IMG/VR virus record: IMGVR_UViG_3300025647_000336
Coordinates: 1-21,230 of that record
DNA length: 21,230 nt
Origin: a virus
Direction: 5' to 3' (one strand)
This document shows, piece by piece, positions 4,548-12,000 of this stretch. The notes below the pieces were generated by a model. It searched no databases. It worked only from the letters and a program-made list of their open reading frames with translations, and was not told the origin of the DNA. Made by a program: the position numbers and the translations under genes. Numbering within the stretch: position 1 is the stretch's first letter; every line of letters starts with the position of its first letter.

Positions 4548-6097
4548 TGGAATACAATATTGAAGATACACCTACAGTAGATACTACAGATAAAGCAACT
4601 GCTATTTTAAAAAAGTATAAAGAAGCTGTATCTATCAAAGATCATTGGAGAGAAAAATTTGAAGAAGCATATGAATATTGTCTTCCAAATAGAGAATCAT
4701 TTTATGATGAATCACCAGGACAAAAAAGAACTGATAAGATTTTTGATGAAACAGCAGTAGTTGGTGTTCAAGAATTTGCATCTAGATTACAATCTGGTAT
4801 TGTTCCAATTTTTGCAAGATGGGCAGATTTTCAAGCTGGATCAGAAATACCAGAAGAACAAAAATCACAAGTTAATTTACAGTTAGATAAAATAACTGAT
4901 TATGTTTTTGAAGTATTACAAAACTCAAACTTTAATCAAGAAGTACATGAAGCATTTATGGATCTTGCAGTTGGTACAGGATGTATGTTAGTTGAAGAAG
5001 GTGATGCTGTTAATCCAATTAAATTTACAGCTATACCATTGCCTAAAGTTTGTTTAATGAATGGCCCAGATGGAAAAATAGATACTGTTTATAGAACTAG
5101 AAAAGTTAAACCAGAACATATTAGTATTTTATATCCTAAAGCTATAATGCCACAATACTTTGATCCATTGAGAGAGAAAAAAGATTTAACTATTGTAGAA
5201 GTAGTTTATAGAATTTATGAAAACAATGTAGAAAAATATAAATACTGTGTAGTATTAGAAAATCCTAAAGCAGTTATATTTGAAGAAATATATTCTGGAG
5301 AAGGATCAAATCCATATTTAGTATTTAGATGGAATAAAGCATCTGGTGAAGTATATGGTAGAGGGCCAATATTTAATGCTATGGCAGCAATTAAAACTTG
5401 TAACTTAACTATTGAGTTAATATTACAAAATGCACAGATGGCGGTATCTGGAGTTTATACTTATGAAGATGATGGAGTAATTAATCCAGATAATATTGCA
5501 TTAGTACCTGGATCATTAATTCCAGTAGCTCCAGGATCAAGAGGATTAAATTCAATTCAATCTGCATCTAACTTTGATGTTGCTCAATTAGTATTGCAAG
5601 ATATGAGAGCTAATATTAAAAAAGCTTTATATATGGAAACTCTTGGAAGACCAGAAGGAACTCCAATGACAGCAACAGAAGTTTCTGAAAGAATGGCAGA
5701 TCTATCTAGACAGATAGGTTCATCATTTGGCAGACTTCAATCTGAGTTTATTCATCCTTTATTAAAAAGAATAATTAGATTATTATCTAAACAAGGTAGA
5801 ATAGAATTACCTAAAGTTAATGGTAGAGAAGTTAAAATAGCTGCAAGATCTCCATTAGCAAAAGCACAACATATGCAAGATATATCAGATGTTAATAGAT
5901 TTAATGAAATTATTGCAGGTACATTTGGCCCTCAAATGATTAATGTTATTGTTAATCAAAATGAAACTGCTAAGTATCTAGCACAAAAAATGAATTTGCC
6001 AGAAAAACTTATTCGAGATGAAGAAGAACAAAGGCAGATAGTACAACAGATTAGTCAATTACAAACTGCACCAAAAGAAGGAGAGATACCACAATAA
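4547..6097 (+). CDS. Portal protein (T7-type head-to-tail connector)
   Basis: Forms the dodecameric ring at the capsid vertex through which the terminase threads DNA and to which the tail adaptor binds. The length of 516 residues is close to T7 gp8 and its relatives. Family signatures include Y-C-L-P-N-R-E-S-F at 44-52, K-R-T-D-K-I-F-D-E-T-A at 60-70 and E-F-A-S-R-L-Q-S-G-I-V-P at 76-87. A-R-W-A-D-F follows at 90-95. A middle N-x-x-x-E-L-I-L-Q-N-A-Q-M-A segment comes next, and G-T-P-M-T-A-T-E-V-S-E-R in the C-terminal half precedes the helical H-P-L-L-K-R-I-I-R-L-L. This is the Head-tail connector family (Pfam PF12236 in my memory). It is joined at both ends by TAATG overlaps; GGAAG about ten bases upstream is a weak ribosome binding site. 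Confidence 0.95.
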   Translation: MEYNIEDTPTVDTTDKATAILKKYKEAVSIKDHWREKFEEAYEYCLPNRESFYDESPGQKRTDKIFDETAVVGVQEFASRLQSGIVPIFARWADFQAGSEIPEEQKSQVNLQLDKITDYVFEVLQNSNFNQEVHEAFMDLAVGTGCMLVEEGDAVNPIKFTAIPLPKVCLMNGPDGKIDTVYRTRKVKPEHISILYPKAIMPQYFDPLREKKDLTIVEVVYRIYENNVEKYKYCVVLENPKAVIFEEIYSGEGSNPYLVFRWNKASGEVYGRGPIFNAMAAIKTCNLTIELILQNAQMAVSGVYTYEDDGVINPDNIALVPGSLIPVAPGSRGLNSIQSASNFDVAQLVLQDMRANIKKALYMETLGRPEGTPMTATEVSERMADLSRQIGSSFGRLQSEFIHPLLKRIIRLLSKQGRIELPKVNGREVKIAARSPLAKAQHMQDISDVNRFNEIIAGTFGPQMINVIVNQNETAKYLAQKMNLPEKLIRDEEEQRQIVQQISQLQTAPKEGEIPQ

Positions 6098-6378
6098 TGA
6101 GTTGGGATGGTCTTAAGACAAAAAAACCAATCCCTGCAAAATCTATTGATGGTTATGTTCGAACTGACGAAGAAGAACGTAATCTTAATAAAACATTTGC
6201 AGGTGTATTCAAAGGTGAGGATGGTAAAAAAGTCCTCGACTATATAAAATCAATTACAACTGAAGCAGTTGCTGGGCCAAATATAGAAAGCAATCAATTA
6301 TTTCATTTAGAAGGAATGAGATTTTTAGCAGGTGTAATACAAACAAGGATAAAAAAAGGAGAACAAGATGGTAGATGA
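6097..6378 (+). CDS. Bbp19-like phage protein, 93 aa
   Basis: A 93-residue protein with the pattern N-K-T-F-A-G-V-F at about 30-37, G-K-K-V-L-D-Y-I-K-S-I-T in the middle, and F-H-L-E-G-M-R-F-L-A-G-V-I-Q-T-R-I near the end. That is the layout of Bbp19-like proteins, named from Bordetella phage BPP-1, which sit between portal and scaffold genes in many podophages; their role in head assembly is not well defined. The start is a TAATG junction with a GGAG ribosome binding site at about 6080. The end overlaps the scaffold gene by 11 bases. No membrane segments or catalytic motifs are visible. Confidence 0.85.
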   Translation: MSWDGLKTKKPIPAKSIDGYVRTDEEERNLNKTFAGVFKGEDGKKVLDYIKSITTEAVAGPNIESNQLFHLEGMRFLAGVIQTRIKKGEQDGR

Positions 6379-7117
6379 TAATGCTACAAATACAGCACCA
6401 GTCACCACAGAAGAAACTACTGCGGTAACTAAACCAGAATATGTACAAGATAAATTTTGGGATGCTGATAGAAATGAAGTGAACTTAGAAAACTTAGCAA
6501 GTAGTTATAATTCTCTTGAAAAGAAATTAGGTTCAAGAACAGAAGATCTTTCAAAACAAATAAGACAAGATATTGAGTTAGAAAGATTGTCAAAAGCTCC
6601 AGAAGAATACAAAGTTAATCTTCCGGAACTTCCAGAAAATGTAGATGTATCTGTATCTGATGATATGGAAATAGTACAATGGTGGAAAGAAACTGCTAAA
6701 TCAAATGGTTTATCTCAAGAACAATTTGATCAAGGAGTTAATATGTTTATTAACAATGCAATAGCAACATTACCAGATATAAATTCTGAAATGGAAAAAC
6801 TAGGTGATACTGCAAAAGAAAGAATAGAAGCAGCTGAGCTTTGGTCTAAGAAAAACTTATCGCCAGATGCTTATAATACTTTTTCTAGCGTTGCATCAAC
6901 AGCAGAAGGTGTAAAAGCAATTGAGGAAATTATGAAGTTAACAAAAGATAGCCCAATTCCAACAACACCTACACAAGTATCTGTAACACCAGATATTCAA
7001 GATCTAAAATCTATGTTGAATGATCCAAGATATTACGATTCAAATCAAAGAGATCCAGCATACGTAAAACGAGTGGAGCAGTTGTTTGAAAAGGCGTATC
7101 AAAATAAACAAGGCTAA
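6368..7117 (+). CDS. Capsid scaffolding protein
   Basis: An acidic, helical 249-residue protein between portal and major capsid genes, the standard place of the T7 gp9-type scaffold that guides coat protein assembly and leaves the maturing head. The first 25 residues are Thr/Glu-rich and disordered. Then comes Y-V-Q-D-K-F-W-D at about 25-32, S-L-E-K-K-L-G at about 50-56 and a K-A-P-E-E-Y segment. The C-terminus, M-L-N-D-P-R-Y-Y-D ... R-D-P-A-Y-V-K-R-V-E-Q-L-F, is typical of podophage scaffolds and probably contacts the coat protein. A clear AAGGAGA ribosome binding site precedes the ATG. Its last 32 bases overlap the next gene. Confidence 0.9.
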   Translation: MVDDNATNTAPVTTEETTAVTKPEYVQDKFWDADRNEVNLENLASSYNSLEKKLGSRTEDLSKQIRQDIELERLSKAPEEYKVNLPELPENVDVSVSDDMEIVQWWKETAKSNGLSQEQFDQGVNMFINNAIATLPDINSEMEKLGDTAKERIEAAELWSKKNLSPDAYNTFSSVASTAEGVKAIEEIMKLTKDSPIPTTPTQVSVTPDIQDLKSMLNDPRYYDSNQRDPAYVKRVEQLFEKAYQNKQG

Positions 7118-7358
7118 GAAACCTTTTAAGTATAAAAAACTTAATAAGGATTTACATTGGCTAGATGCAGTTAGTGATCCAGGTTGGTTATCTGAAGAAG
7201 ATATGGATAATCAAATACCTGCTAAAGCTGTATGTAGCCAAATGTGGATTTATAAAGAAGACGATAAATCAATTACATTATTTGGTACATATTCATATGA
7301 TGATAAAGGTAAGTTAGAATTTGGAGAAGTTATAACTATTCCTAAAATATGGATTTAA
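7086..7358 (+). CDS. Small conserved phage protein with TTG start, 90 aa
   Basis: The frame begins at a TTG at 7086 inside the scaffold gene, with GGAG at 7075-7078 and a seven-base spacer. No ATG or GTG exists in the first 40 codons, so the TTG start is the best choice. The N-terminus is basic (K-R-R-I-K-I-N-K). The core reads L-H-W-L-D-A-V-S-D-P-G-W-L, then a V-C-S-Q-M-W-I-Y-K-E-D-D-K-S-I-T-L strand pair, ending in I-T-I-P-K-I-W-I. Small proteins with 'W-x-D-a-x-S-x-x-G-W ... G-x-x-x-x-D-x-x-x-V-x-L ... I-P-x-x-x-I' are very widespread in phage genomes and prophages. Their fold looks like a small beta-barrel; function is unknown. It ends just before the capsid leader. Confidence 0.8.
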   Translation: MKRRIKINKAKKPFKYKKLNKDLHWLDAVSDPGWLSEEDMDNQIPAKAVCSQMWIYKEDDKSITLFGTYSYDDKGKLEFGEVITIPKIWI

Positions 7359-7371
7359 TGTGCGTTGTTTA
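7359..7371 (+). promoter_or_regulatory. Candidate phage promoter motif TGTGCGTTGTTTA (copy 2)
   Basis: This copy begins at the first base after the stop codon of the upstream gene, so it is free of coding constraint. It matches the copy at 2764 in 12 of 13 bases and the copy at 18349 in 11 of 13. It lies ahead of the capsid gene, where T7-like phages usually place a strong late promoter. Promoter function is inference. Confidence 0.4.
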
Positions 7372-7503
7372 TATAATTAAACAAATCTATTTTTGCAATT
7401 AAGACCTTAAAAATGTTCAATGATTGCCCTTAACTGGATAACAATCCTCTGCATTTGTAAGACAATCGGTAAATAAACGTAACTTAACAACAAGGAGCTA
7501 ATA
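7359..7503 (+). promoter_or_regulatory. 145-base leader of the major capsid gene
   Basis: The longest non-coding stretch in the window. It opens with the motif TGTGCGTTGTTTA (7359-7371). Overlapping this is a perfect 7-base inverted repeat, TTGTTTA at 7365-7371 and TAAACAA at 7378-7384, whose loop is TATAAT, a bacterial -10 consensus; no good -35 box is visible upstream. Further on, GATTG at 7422-7426 can pair with CAATC at 7442-7446 or with a second CAATC at 7463-7467, giving two mutually exclusive hairpins. AAGGAG at about 7492-7497 is the ribosome binding site. I infer a promoter and structured leader giving extra capsid expression; none of this is proven by sequence alone. Confidence 0.5.
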
Positions 7504-8334
7504 ATGGCTACATCAATAACAAATGCCTTTATAACTCAGTTCGAAGCTGAAGTTCACATGGCTTACCAAAGAATGGGTTCTAAATTAAAGAACTTGGTAA
7601 GAAATGTTAATGGCGTTAACGGTAATACTGTTAAGTTTCAGAAAGTTGCACAAGGTTCTGCAAACACTAAAGCAAGACACGCTGAAGTAGTTGCAATGGA
7701 TCTATCTCACAGCAATGTGACAGCAACTTTAACTGATTACTATGCAGCAGATTACGTTGACAAGTTAGACGAGTTAAAGGTAAACATAGACGAAAGACAA
7801 GTAGTTGCACAATCAGCAGCTTATGCACTTGGTAGAAAAACTGACGAAGTGATAAGAGATGTGATGGCTGCAGGTACATCTTTTGCAAATAACGTAAACT
7901 CAGACGCATCAACAGCAATGTCTTTAGTTAAAGCTAAAAACATGATGGAAACATTTAACGGAAATGATGTTCCAGATGATGGTCAAAGATACTGGGTAGT
8001 AGGGCCTAAACAATGGTCTGATCTATTAGGTATCGATCAATTCACTAGACTTGAGTATGTAGGACAAGATGAATTACCATTTAAAGGCGGTATGACTGCT
8101 AAAAGATGGTTAGGATTCTTATGGTTTGTACATTCTGGTTTATCAACAACTGCGAGTGATAGAAATACTCTAGCATTCCACAAATCAGCTGTTGGTCTAG
8201 GAATCGGTTCTGATGTTAAAACTGAAGTGAACTACATTCCAGAAAAAGTATCACACTTAATTACATCTATGCTTTCAATAGGTGCAGTTGAGATCGATGC
8301 TAATGGTCTAAGAGTTCAAAAATGTGCTGAATAA
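7504..8334 (+). CDS. Major capsid protein
   Basis: The coat protein that builds the icosahedral head, 276 residues, short for the HK97-fold group but normal for podophages of the Bbp17-like type. It starts MATSITNAFITQF and contains N-T-V-K-F-Q-K-V at about 41-48. Features further on are D-Y-Y-A-A-D-Y-V-D-K-L-D at about 78-89, a K-T-D-E-V-I-R-D helix and G-Q-R-Y-W-V-V-G-P at about 160-168. The C-terminal part is E-V-N-Y-I-P-E-K. No N-terminal delta domain and no protease gene are present, so maturation by cleavage is unlikely. It follows the scaffold region and the only long leader in the window, with AAGGAG as ribosome binding site. A strong one, AGGAGG, leads into the next gene 13 bases after its stop. 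Codon choice is less A/T-extreme than in its neighbours, with more C-ending codons, as expected for a highly expressed gene. Confidence 0.93.
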   Translation: MATSITNAFITQFEAEVHMAYQRMGSKLKNLVRNVNGVNGNTVKFQKVAQGSANTKARHAEVVAMDLSHSNVTATLTDYYAADYVDKLDELKVNIDERQVVAQSAAYALGRKTDEVIRDVMAAGTSFANNVNSDASTAMSLVKAKNMMETFNGNDVPDDGQRYWVVGPKQWSDLLGIDQFTRLEYVGQDELPFKGGMTAKRWLGFLWFVHSGLSTTASDRNTLAFHKSAVGLGIGSDVKTEVNYIPEKVSHLITSMLSIGAVEIDANGLRVQKCAE

Positions 8335-8347
8335 TAGGAGGATATAA

Positions 8348-8599
8348 ATGGCTTACGAAACTTCAAACCCAATCAAAAAGATTGCTGAAGCTGGTGGTAA
8401 CTCTGTATTCTTCTACAGTGATGGTGACGCTATTGCTACAATAGCTGCATCTGGTTACTTCAACTCAGCAACTAATGAACTAAAAGAAAACGATATTATC
8501 CTTTGCGTAGGTTCAAATGGTGGTACTCAAACAGTTGACATTCTTGTAGTGTCTTCTGCAACAGGTGCTGCTACTGTAACTGTCGTAAATGGTTCATAA
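8348..8599 (+). CDS. Putative capsid decoration or head protein, 83 aa
   Basis: This 83-residue protein is beta-rich and small, starting MAYETSNPIKKIAEAGGNS. Its core is F-F-Y-S-D-G-D-A-I-A-T-I-A-A-S-G-Y-F-N (21-39), then L-K-E-N-D-I-I-L-C-V and a Val/Thr-rich C-terminus. Similar proteins with '(Y)-x-S-T/D-D-x-x-A-T-V-x-x-x-G-Y-F-N ... G-D-x-I' occur immediately after capsid genes in many marine and Gram-negative phages and are usually regarded as head decoration or head-stabilising proteins. The AGGAGG ribosome binding site at 8337-8342 is strong. The terminator right after it means capsid and this protein form one highly expressed unit. Confidence 0.75.
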   Translation: MAYETSNPIKKIAEAGGNSVFFYSDGDAIATIAASGYFNSATNELKENDIILCVGSNGGTQTVDILVVSSATGAATVTVVNGS

Positions 8600-8611
8600 T
8601 ATCATTTAACG

Positions 8612-8655
8612 AAAATTATTGAGGGCGGGATTTTCCTGCCCTCAATTTATTTATT
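8612..8655 (+). terminator. Intrinsic transcription terminator after the capsid unit
   Basis: An 11-pair stem TTGAGGGCGGG (8619-8629) and CCTGCCCTCAA (8635-8645), with one G-U pair and a five-base loop ATTTT, followed by TTTATTTATT. The A-rich sequence before the stem may add pairs and make it usable in both directions. It is by far the most GC-rich structure in the window and is placed between the capsid unit and the tail genes, as the T7 terminator follows gene 10. Confidence 0.92.
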
Positions 8656-8663
8656 AGGAGAAT

Positions 8664-9263
8664 ATGGCAACATCAAAAGTAGATATATGTGCAAGAGCTT
8701 TAGTAATGATAGGTGCTCAACCTATATCTTCTTTTTCAGATGGTAGTACAGAAGCTTTAGTTGCCTCAAATGTTTATGAAGATATTGTTCAATCTTCATT
8801 GACTAGACACAGATGGAAATTTGCTACCAATCAAAAACAATTATCTTTATTAGCTACAGCACCAACAGGTAGATATGAATATGCTTATCAGTTACCAGCT
8901 GATCCAGGCGTTTTACAAATTATAACAATTACAGTTAATGATTATGTTATTCCATATACTAGATACAAAGATATGATCTATGTAAATACTTATGGAGCTA
9001 ATCATGCACTTATATTAGATTATATTTATAGAGTTGAAGAAGATTATTTTCCTGCTCATTTTAGAGTAGCATTAGAATATGAATTAGCTTCTATATTTGC
9101 AGGATCAGTTGCAAGAGATGCAGGAATGATTAGAGAGTTTAAAGCATTAGCTGATAGACAATTTTTAATATCTAAAAACATAGATACTTCTGAAGTAACA
9201 ACTAGAAAACTTGATACTTCTAGATTTATAAACTTAAGAAATTCTACGAGAACTGATGTATAA
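8664..9263 (+). CDS. Tail adaptor protein (T7 gp11 / tail tubular protein A-like)
   Basis: Predicted to form the ring joining portal and tail nozzle. The 199-residue length matches the family. Diagnostic segments are V-D-I-C-A-R-A-L-V-M-I-G-A-Q-P-I at about 6-21, with 'S-F-S-D-G-S-T-E-A' after it. Next come V-Y-E-D-I-V-Q-S-S-L-T-R-H-R-W-K-F-A at about 37-54, Y-A-Y-Q-L-P-A-D-P at about 73-81 and Y-I-Y-R-V-E-E-D-Y-F-P. F-R-V-A-L-E-Y-E-L-A follows in the helical C-terminal half. The ribosome binding site is AGGAGA seven bases before the ATG. It is the first gene after the terminator and joins the nozzle gene by TAATG. Confidence 0.92.
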   Translation: MATSKVDICARALVMIGAQPISSFSDGSTEALVASNVYEDIVQSSLTRHRWKFATNQKQLSLLATAPTGRYEYAYQLPADPGVLQIITITVNDYVIPYTRYKDMIYVNTYGANHALILDYIYRVEEDYFPAHFRVALEYELASIFAGSVARDAGMIREFKALADRQFLISKNIDTSEVTTRKLDTSRFINLRNSTRTDV

Positions 9264-11476
9264 TGGCAAGAACATTAAAAACTGTATTAACGAATTTTTC
9301 TTCTGGAGAGATTAATCCTTTATTAGCTAACAGAATAGATACTCCTGCTTATAATAATGGTGCAAAACAATGTAGAAATTTTGCTTTACTTGCAGAAGGT
9401 GGAATAATGAGAAGACCAGGAACTTCTTATTTAGCTACATTAGCTGCTGAAAGTAGAATAATTCCATTTGTATTTTCTGATGATGAAATAGCTATTATTG
9501 TTTTATCTAATAATAGAATGGATGTTTACAATATAAGTGGTACTGCAATTGTTTCTAATTATACTACAAACTGCAATTGGACTACAGCTCAATTATTTGA
9601 ATTAAATTATGCTCAATTTGGAGATACAATATTTATAACTCATCGAGATAATCCAACTAGAAAAATATTTAGATCTTCTGCATCAACATTTACTGTTACT
9701 GCATTTGATTTTGATATTGAAGAAGATATAGTAGTTTCTGGATCATATAAAAAAGCAACACCATTTTATAAATATGAAGATGGTGATACAACATTAACAT
9801 TATCAACTGATGCTACTGGTACTGGTAGAACTGTTACTTCAAGTGTTGGATTTTTTACATCTAGTTATGTTGGTAGTTATTTATTAGTTGATGATAAACA
9901 ATTACAAATTACAGGATATACTTCTTCAACAGTTGTTACTGCAACAATTATAGAAGCTGGTATTAATGGAACTGGCCCACATTATAATTGGAAAGAAGAA
10001 GCTATTTCTCCAGCTAGAGGTTATCCTCAAGCAGTTACATTTCATAATAATAGATTATGGTTAGGTGGATTAAAATCTAGACCTGCTGGAATATTAGCAT
10101 CAAGAATATCTGAATATTTTAATTTTGATGTTGGAACAGGCGCAGCAGATGAATCAATTGATTTAGATATTGCAGGTTCTGAAGTTAATGAAGTTAGACA
10201 TATGCTATCTGGAAAAGACTTACAAGTATTTACAGATGGTGGTGAATATTATATTCCAAGAGCAAATGATAATACTATAACTCCTGGAAACGTATCTGTA
10301 TTAAGACAAACACCTTATGGTATTAGTAGAACAGCTCCAGTTATGTTTGATCAAGCAGCAGGTTTTGTTCAAAAGAATGGTAAATCTGTAAGAGAGTTTA
10401 TTTATTCCGATATAGAAGATGGATATAAATCTACATCTGTATCTATTCTTGCTCAACATTTAATTGATAGTCCAAAACAAATAGCAGTTATTAAAGGTAA
10501 CTTTACTAGACCAGAACAATATGCTTTCTTTTTAAATAATGGTTCAACTTATCCTGGTAGATTAGCTGTATTTCATTCTGTAAGAGATGAAAAAATTGCA
10601 GGTTGGAGTTTATGGGAAACTAGAAATAATGATTATTTTCATTCTATTATTTCATTAAATGAATATTTAGTATGTATTGTTAAAAGAGTATTAGATAGTA
10701 CAACAGTTTATACGCTAGAATTATTTGCAGATGATGATAGTAATACATTAGATATGAAAACTACATCAACAGTAAATCAAAGAGGTACGCCATTAGTAAA
10801 TGGCGGTAGTCAAACAGGATCTGTATTAGCTGTTGATGGATTTACTTCAGATCCACAAATTAATGAAACATTTACAATTGCAGGTAATTCAACTGAATAT
10901 ATAATACAAGCTGTTACTAATAATGGTGGTGGATCTTATAATCTTAATTTAGATAAAAATTTAGCAGCAACTCCTGCAGATAATGCAGTAATAACTTTAG
11001 TTAAAGGTTTTTTACATAATGTAAATGGTATATATACAAATGAATCTATTAACGCTGTTGAAGGAAATAGTTCATTAGGTGCGTTTACTGTTTCGGCATC
11101 TGATACTATTACTTTAAATACACCAAGAGCATCTGGTGTAAATGTAGGATTTAATTACACACCAATAATTGAAACTATGCCAATTGATAAAGAATTAGCT
11201 GAAGGGCCATTAACTGGTTTACCTAGAAGAATTTCAAGAGCCATCATTGATCTTAACTCTGCTTTAGATTTAACTGTCAAAGCTGCTGACAATACCTCTA
11301 AATCTTTAGTAGTCCAACAAGTTAATTTTACTGGTGGTTCTGACCTCACACCTGTTACTGAAAAAAAAGAATTTTTCTTTTTGGGATATGATAAAAGTCC
11401 AACTGTTACATTATCTCAAGATGATCCATTACCAATTAAAATATTAGGAATGTCTGTGGAGGTAGTTTTTGCATGA
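9263..11476 (+). CDS. Tail nozzle protein (T7 gp12 / tail tubular protein B-like)
   Basis: Forms the distal tail tube, to which fibres attach, and closes the channel until infection. The 737-residue length is close to T7 gp12. The N-terminus is typical: F-S-S-G-E-I-N-P at 12-19, then C-R-N-F-A-L-L-A-E-G-G at about 37-47 and R-R-P-G-T-S-Y-L at 50-57. The middle contains A-V-T-F-H-N-N-R-L-W-L-G-G and the stretch L-Q-V-F-T-D-G-G-E-Y-Y-I, both hallmarks of the family. The rest is beta-rich, and the end, I-K-I-L-G-M-S-V-E-V, is also family-typical. The last four bases overlap the next gene (ATGA). Confidence 0.93.
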   Translation: MARTLKTVLTNFSSGEINPLLANRIDTPAYNNGAKQCRNFALLAEGGIMRRPGTSYLATLAAESRIIPFVFSDDEIAIIVLSNNRMDVYNISGTAIVSNYTTNCNWTTAQLFELNYAQFGDTIFITHRDNPTRKIFRSSASTFTVTAFDFDIEEDIVVSGSYKKATPFYKYEDGDTTLTLSTDATGTGRTVTSSVGFFTSSYVGSYLLVDDKQLQITGYTSSTVVTATIIEAGINGTGPHYNWKEEAISPARGYPQAVTFHNNRLWLGGLKSRPAGILASRISEYFNFDVGTGAADESIDLDIAGSEVNEVRHMLSGKDLQVFTDGGEYYIPRANDNTITPGNVSVLRQTPYGISRTAPVMFDQAAGFVQKNGKSVREFIYSDIEDGYKSTSVSILAQHLIDSPKQIAVIKGNFTRPEQYAFFLNNGSTYPGRLAVFHSVRDEKIAGWSLWETRNNDYFHSIISLNEYLVCIVKRVLDSTTVYTLELFADDDSNTLDMKTTSTVNQRGTPLVNGGSQTGSVLAVDGFTSDPQINETFTIAGNSTEYIIQAVTNNGGGSYNLNLDKNLAATPADNAVITLVKGFLHNVNGIYTNESINAVEGNSSLGAFTVSASDTITLNTPRASGVNVGFNYTPIIETMPIDKELAEGPLTGLPRRISRAIIDLNSALDLTVKAADNTSKSLVVQQVNFTGGSDLTPVTEKKEFFFLGYDKSPTVTLSQDDPLPIKILGMSVEVVFA

Positions 11477-12000
11477 GTGCTGATCCTGTTACTTTAGCTG
11501 TTGCAAGTACTGTTGTATCAGCTGTTGGTACATATCAACAAATACAAGCTCAAAAAGCAGCTAACAAAGCAATTATTAGAGAATATGAAACTGAACGTAA
11601 ATATAATCAGTTAAAAGGTTTACAAGATGCTAATGATGTAATGGAAGAAGCTCAAAGAAAAAGAAAACAAAACTTAGCTATTGTAGCAGGTTCTGGTTAT
11701 TCTGATGACAGTAGAAGTTTTTTAGCTGTTCAAAGTGAAATAGATAGAATAGCTGCTAAAGATATTACAAATATAAAAATTAATGTTGGTAGAGCTGAAC
11801 AAAAATTACAAAGTCAAATTTATTCAACTAAAGTTATGGGTAAAGCTCAAGAGTATGGAGCTTATGCAGCAATTGGAGCTGCAGCATTAAAAACAGGAGC
11901 TTATGCTAAATCTATGAAAGTACCAAAAGGTCAATATGATGGAGCAGGTTCATACGCACAATATTTAGATAATCCAACAGGATATAGTGGGAGTAAATAA
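11473..12000 (+). CDS. Internal virion protein, T7 gp14-like
   Basis: A 175-residue protein likely ejected first to form the outer-membrane part of the DNA-entry channel. The N-terminal segment T-L-A-V-A-S-T-V-V-S-A-V-G-T-Y (about 7-21) is hydrophobic. A long charged helix follows (E-Y-E-T-E-R-K-Y to E-E-A-Q-R-K-R-K). Then G-S-G-Y-S-D-D-S-R-S-F appears, a pattern common in gp14-like proteins. After it comes an alanine-rich helix A-A-I-G-A-A-A-L near residues 137-144, and finally a Gly/Tyr-rich tail. Identification rests on its place directly after the nozzle gene and before two large internal proteins, and on this helix layout. It overlaps the nozzle gene as ATGA and the next gene as TAATG, with GGGAG as ribosome binding site. 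Confidence 0.85.
   Translation: MSADPVTLAVASTVVSAVGTYQQIQAQKAANKAIIREYETERKYNQLKGLQDANDVMEEAQRKRKQNLAIVAGSGYSDDSRSFLAVQSEIDRIAAKDITNIKINVGRAEQKLQSQIYSTKVMGKAQEYGAYAAIGAAALKTGAYAKSMKVPKGQYDGAGSYAQYLDNPTGYSGSK

Noticed and set aside
7667-7918. 83-codon open frame on the - strand inside the capsid gene
   Set aside because: A shadow of a confident capsid protein gene, with a Leu-rich product lacking motifs.
11078-11087. GGTGCGTTTA inside the nozzle gene as another promoter
   Set aside because: It shares the core with the site at 133 but lies 400 bases before the next gene, deep in coding sequence, and does not continue the 13-base pattern.
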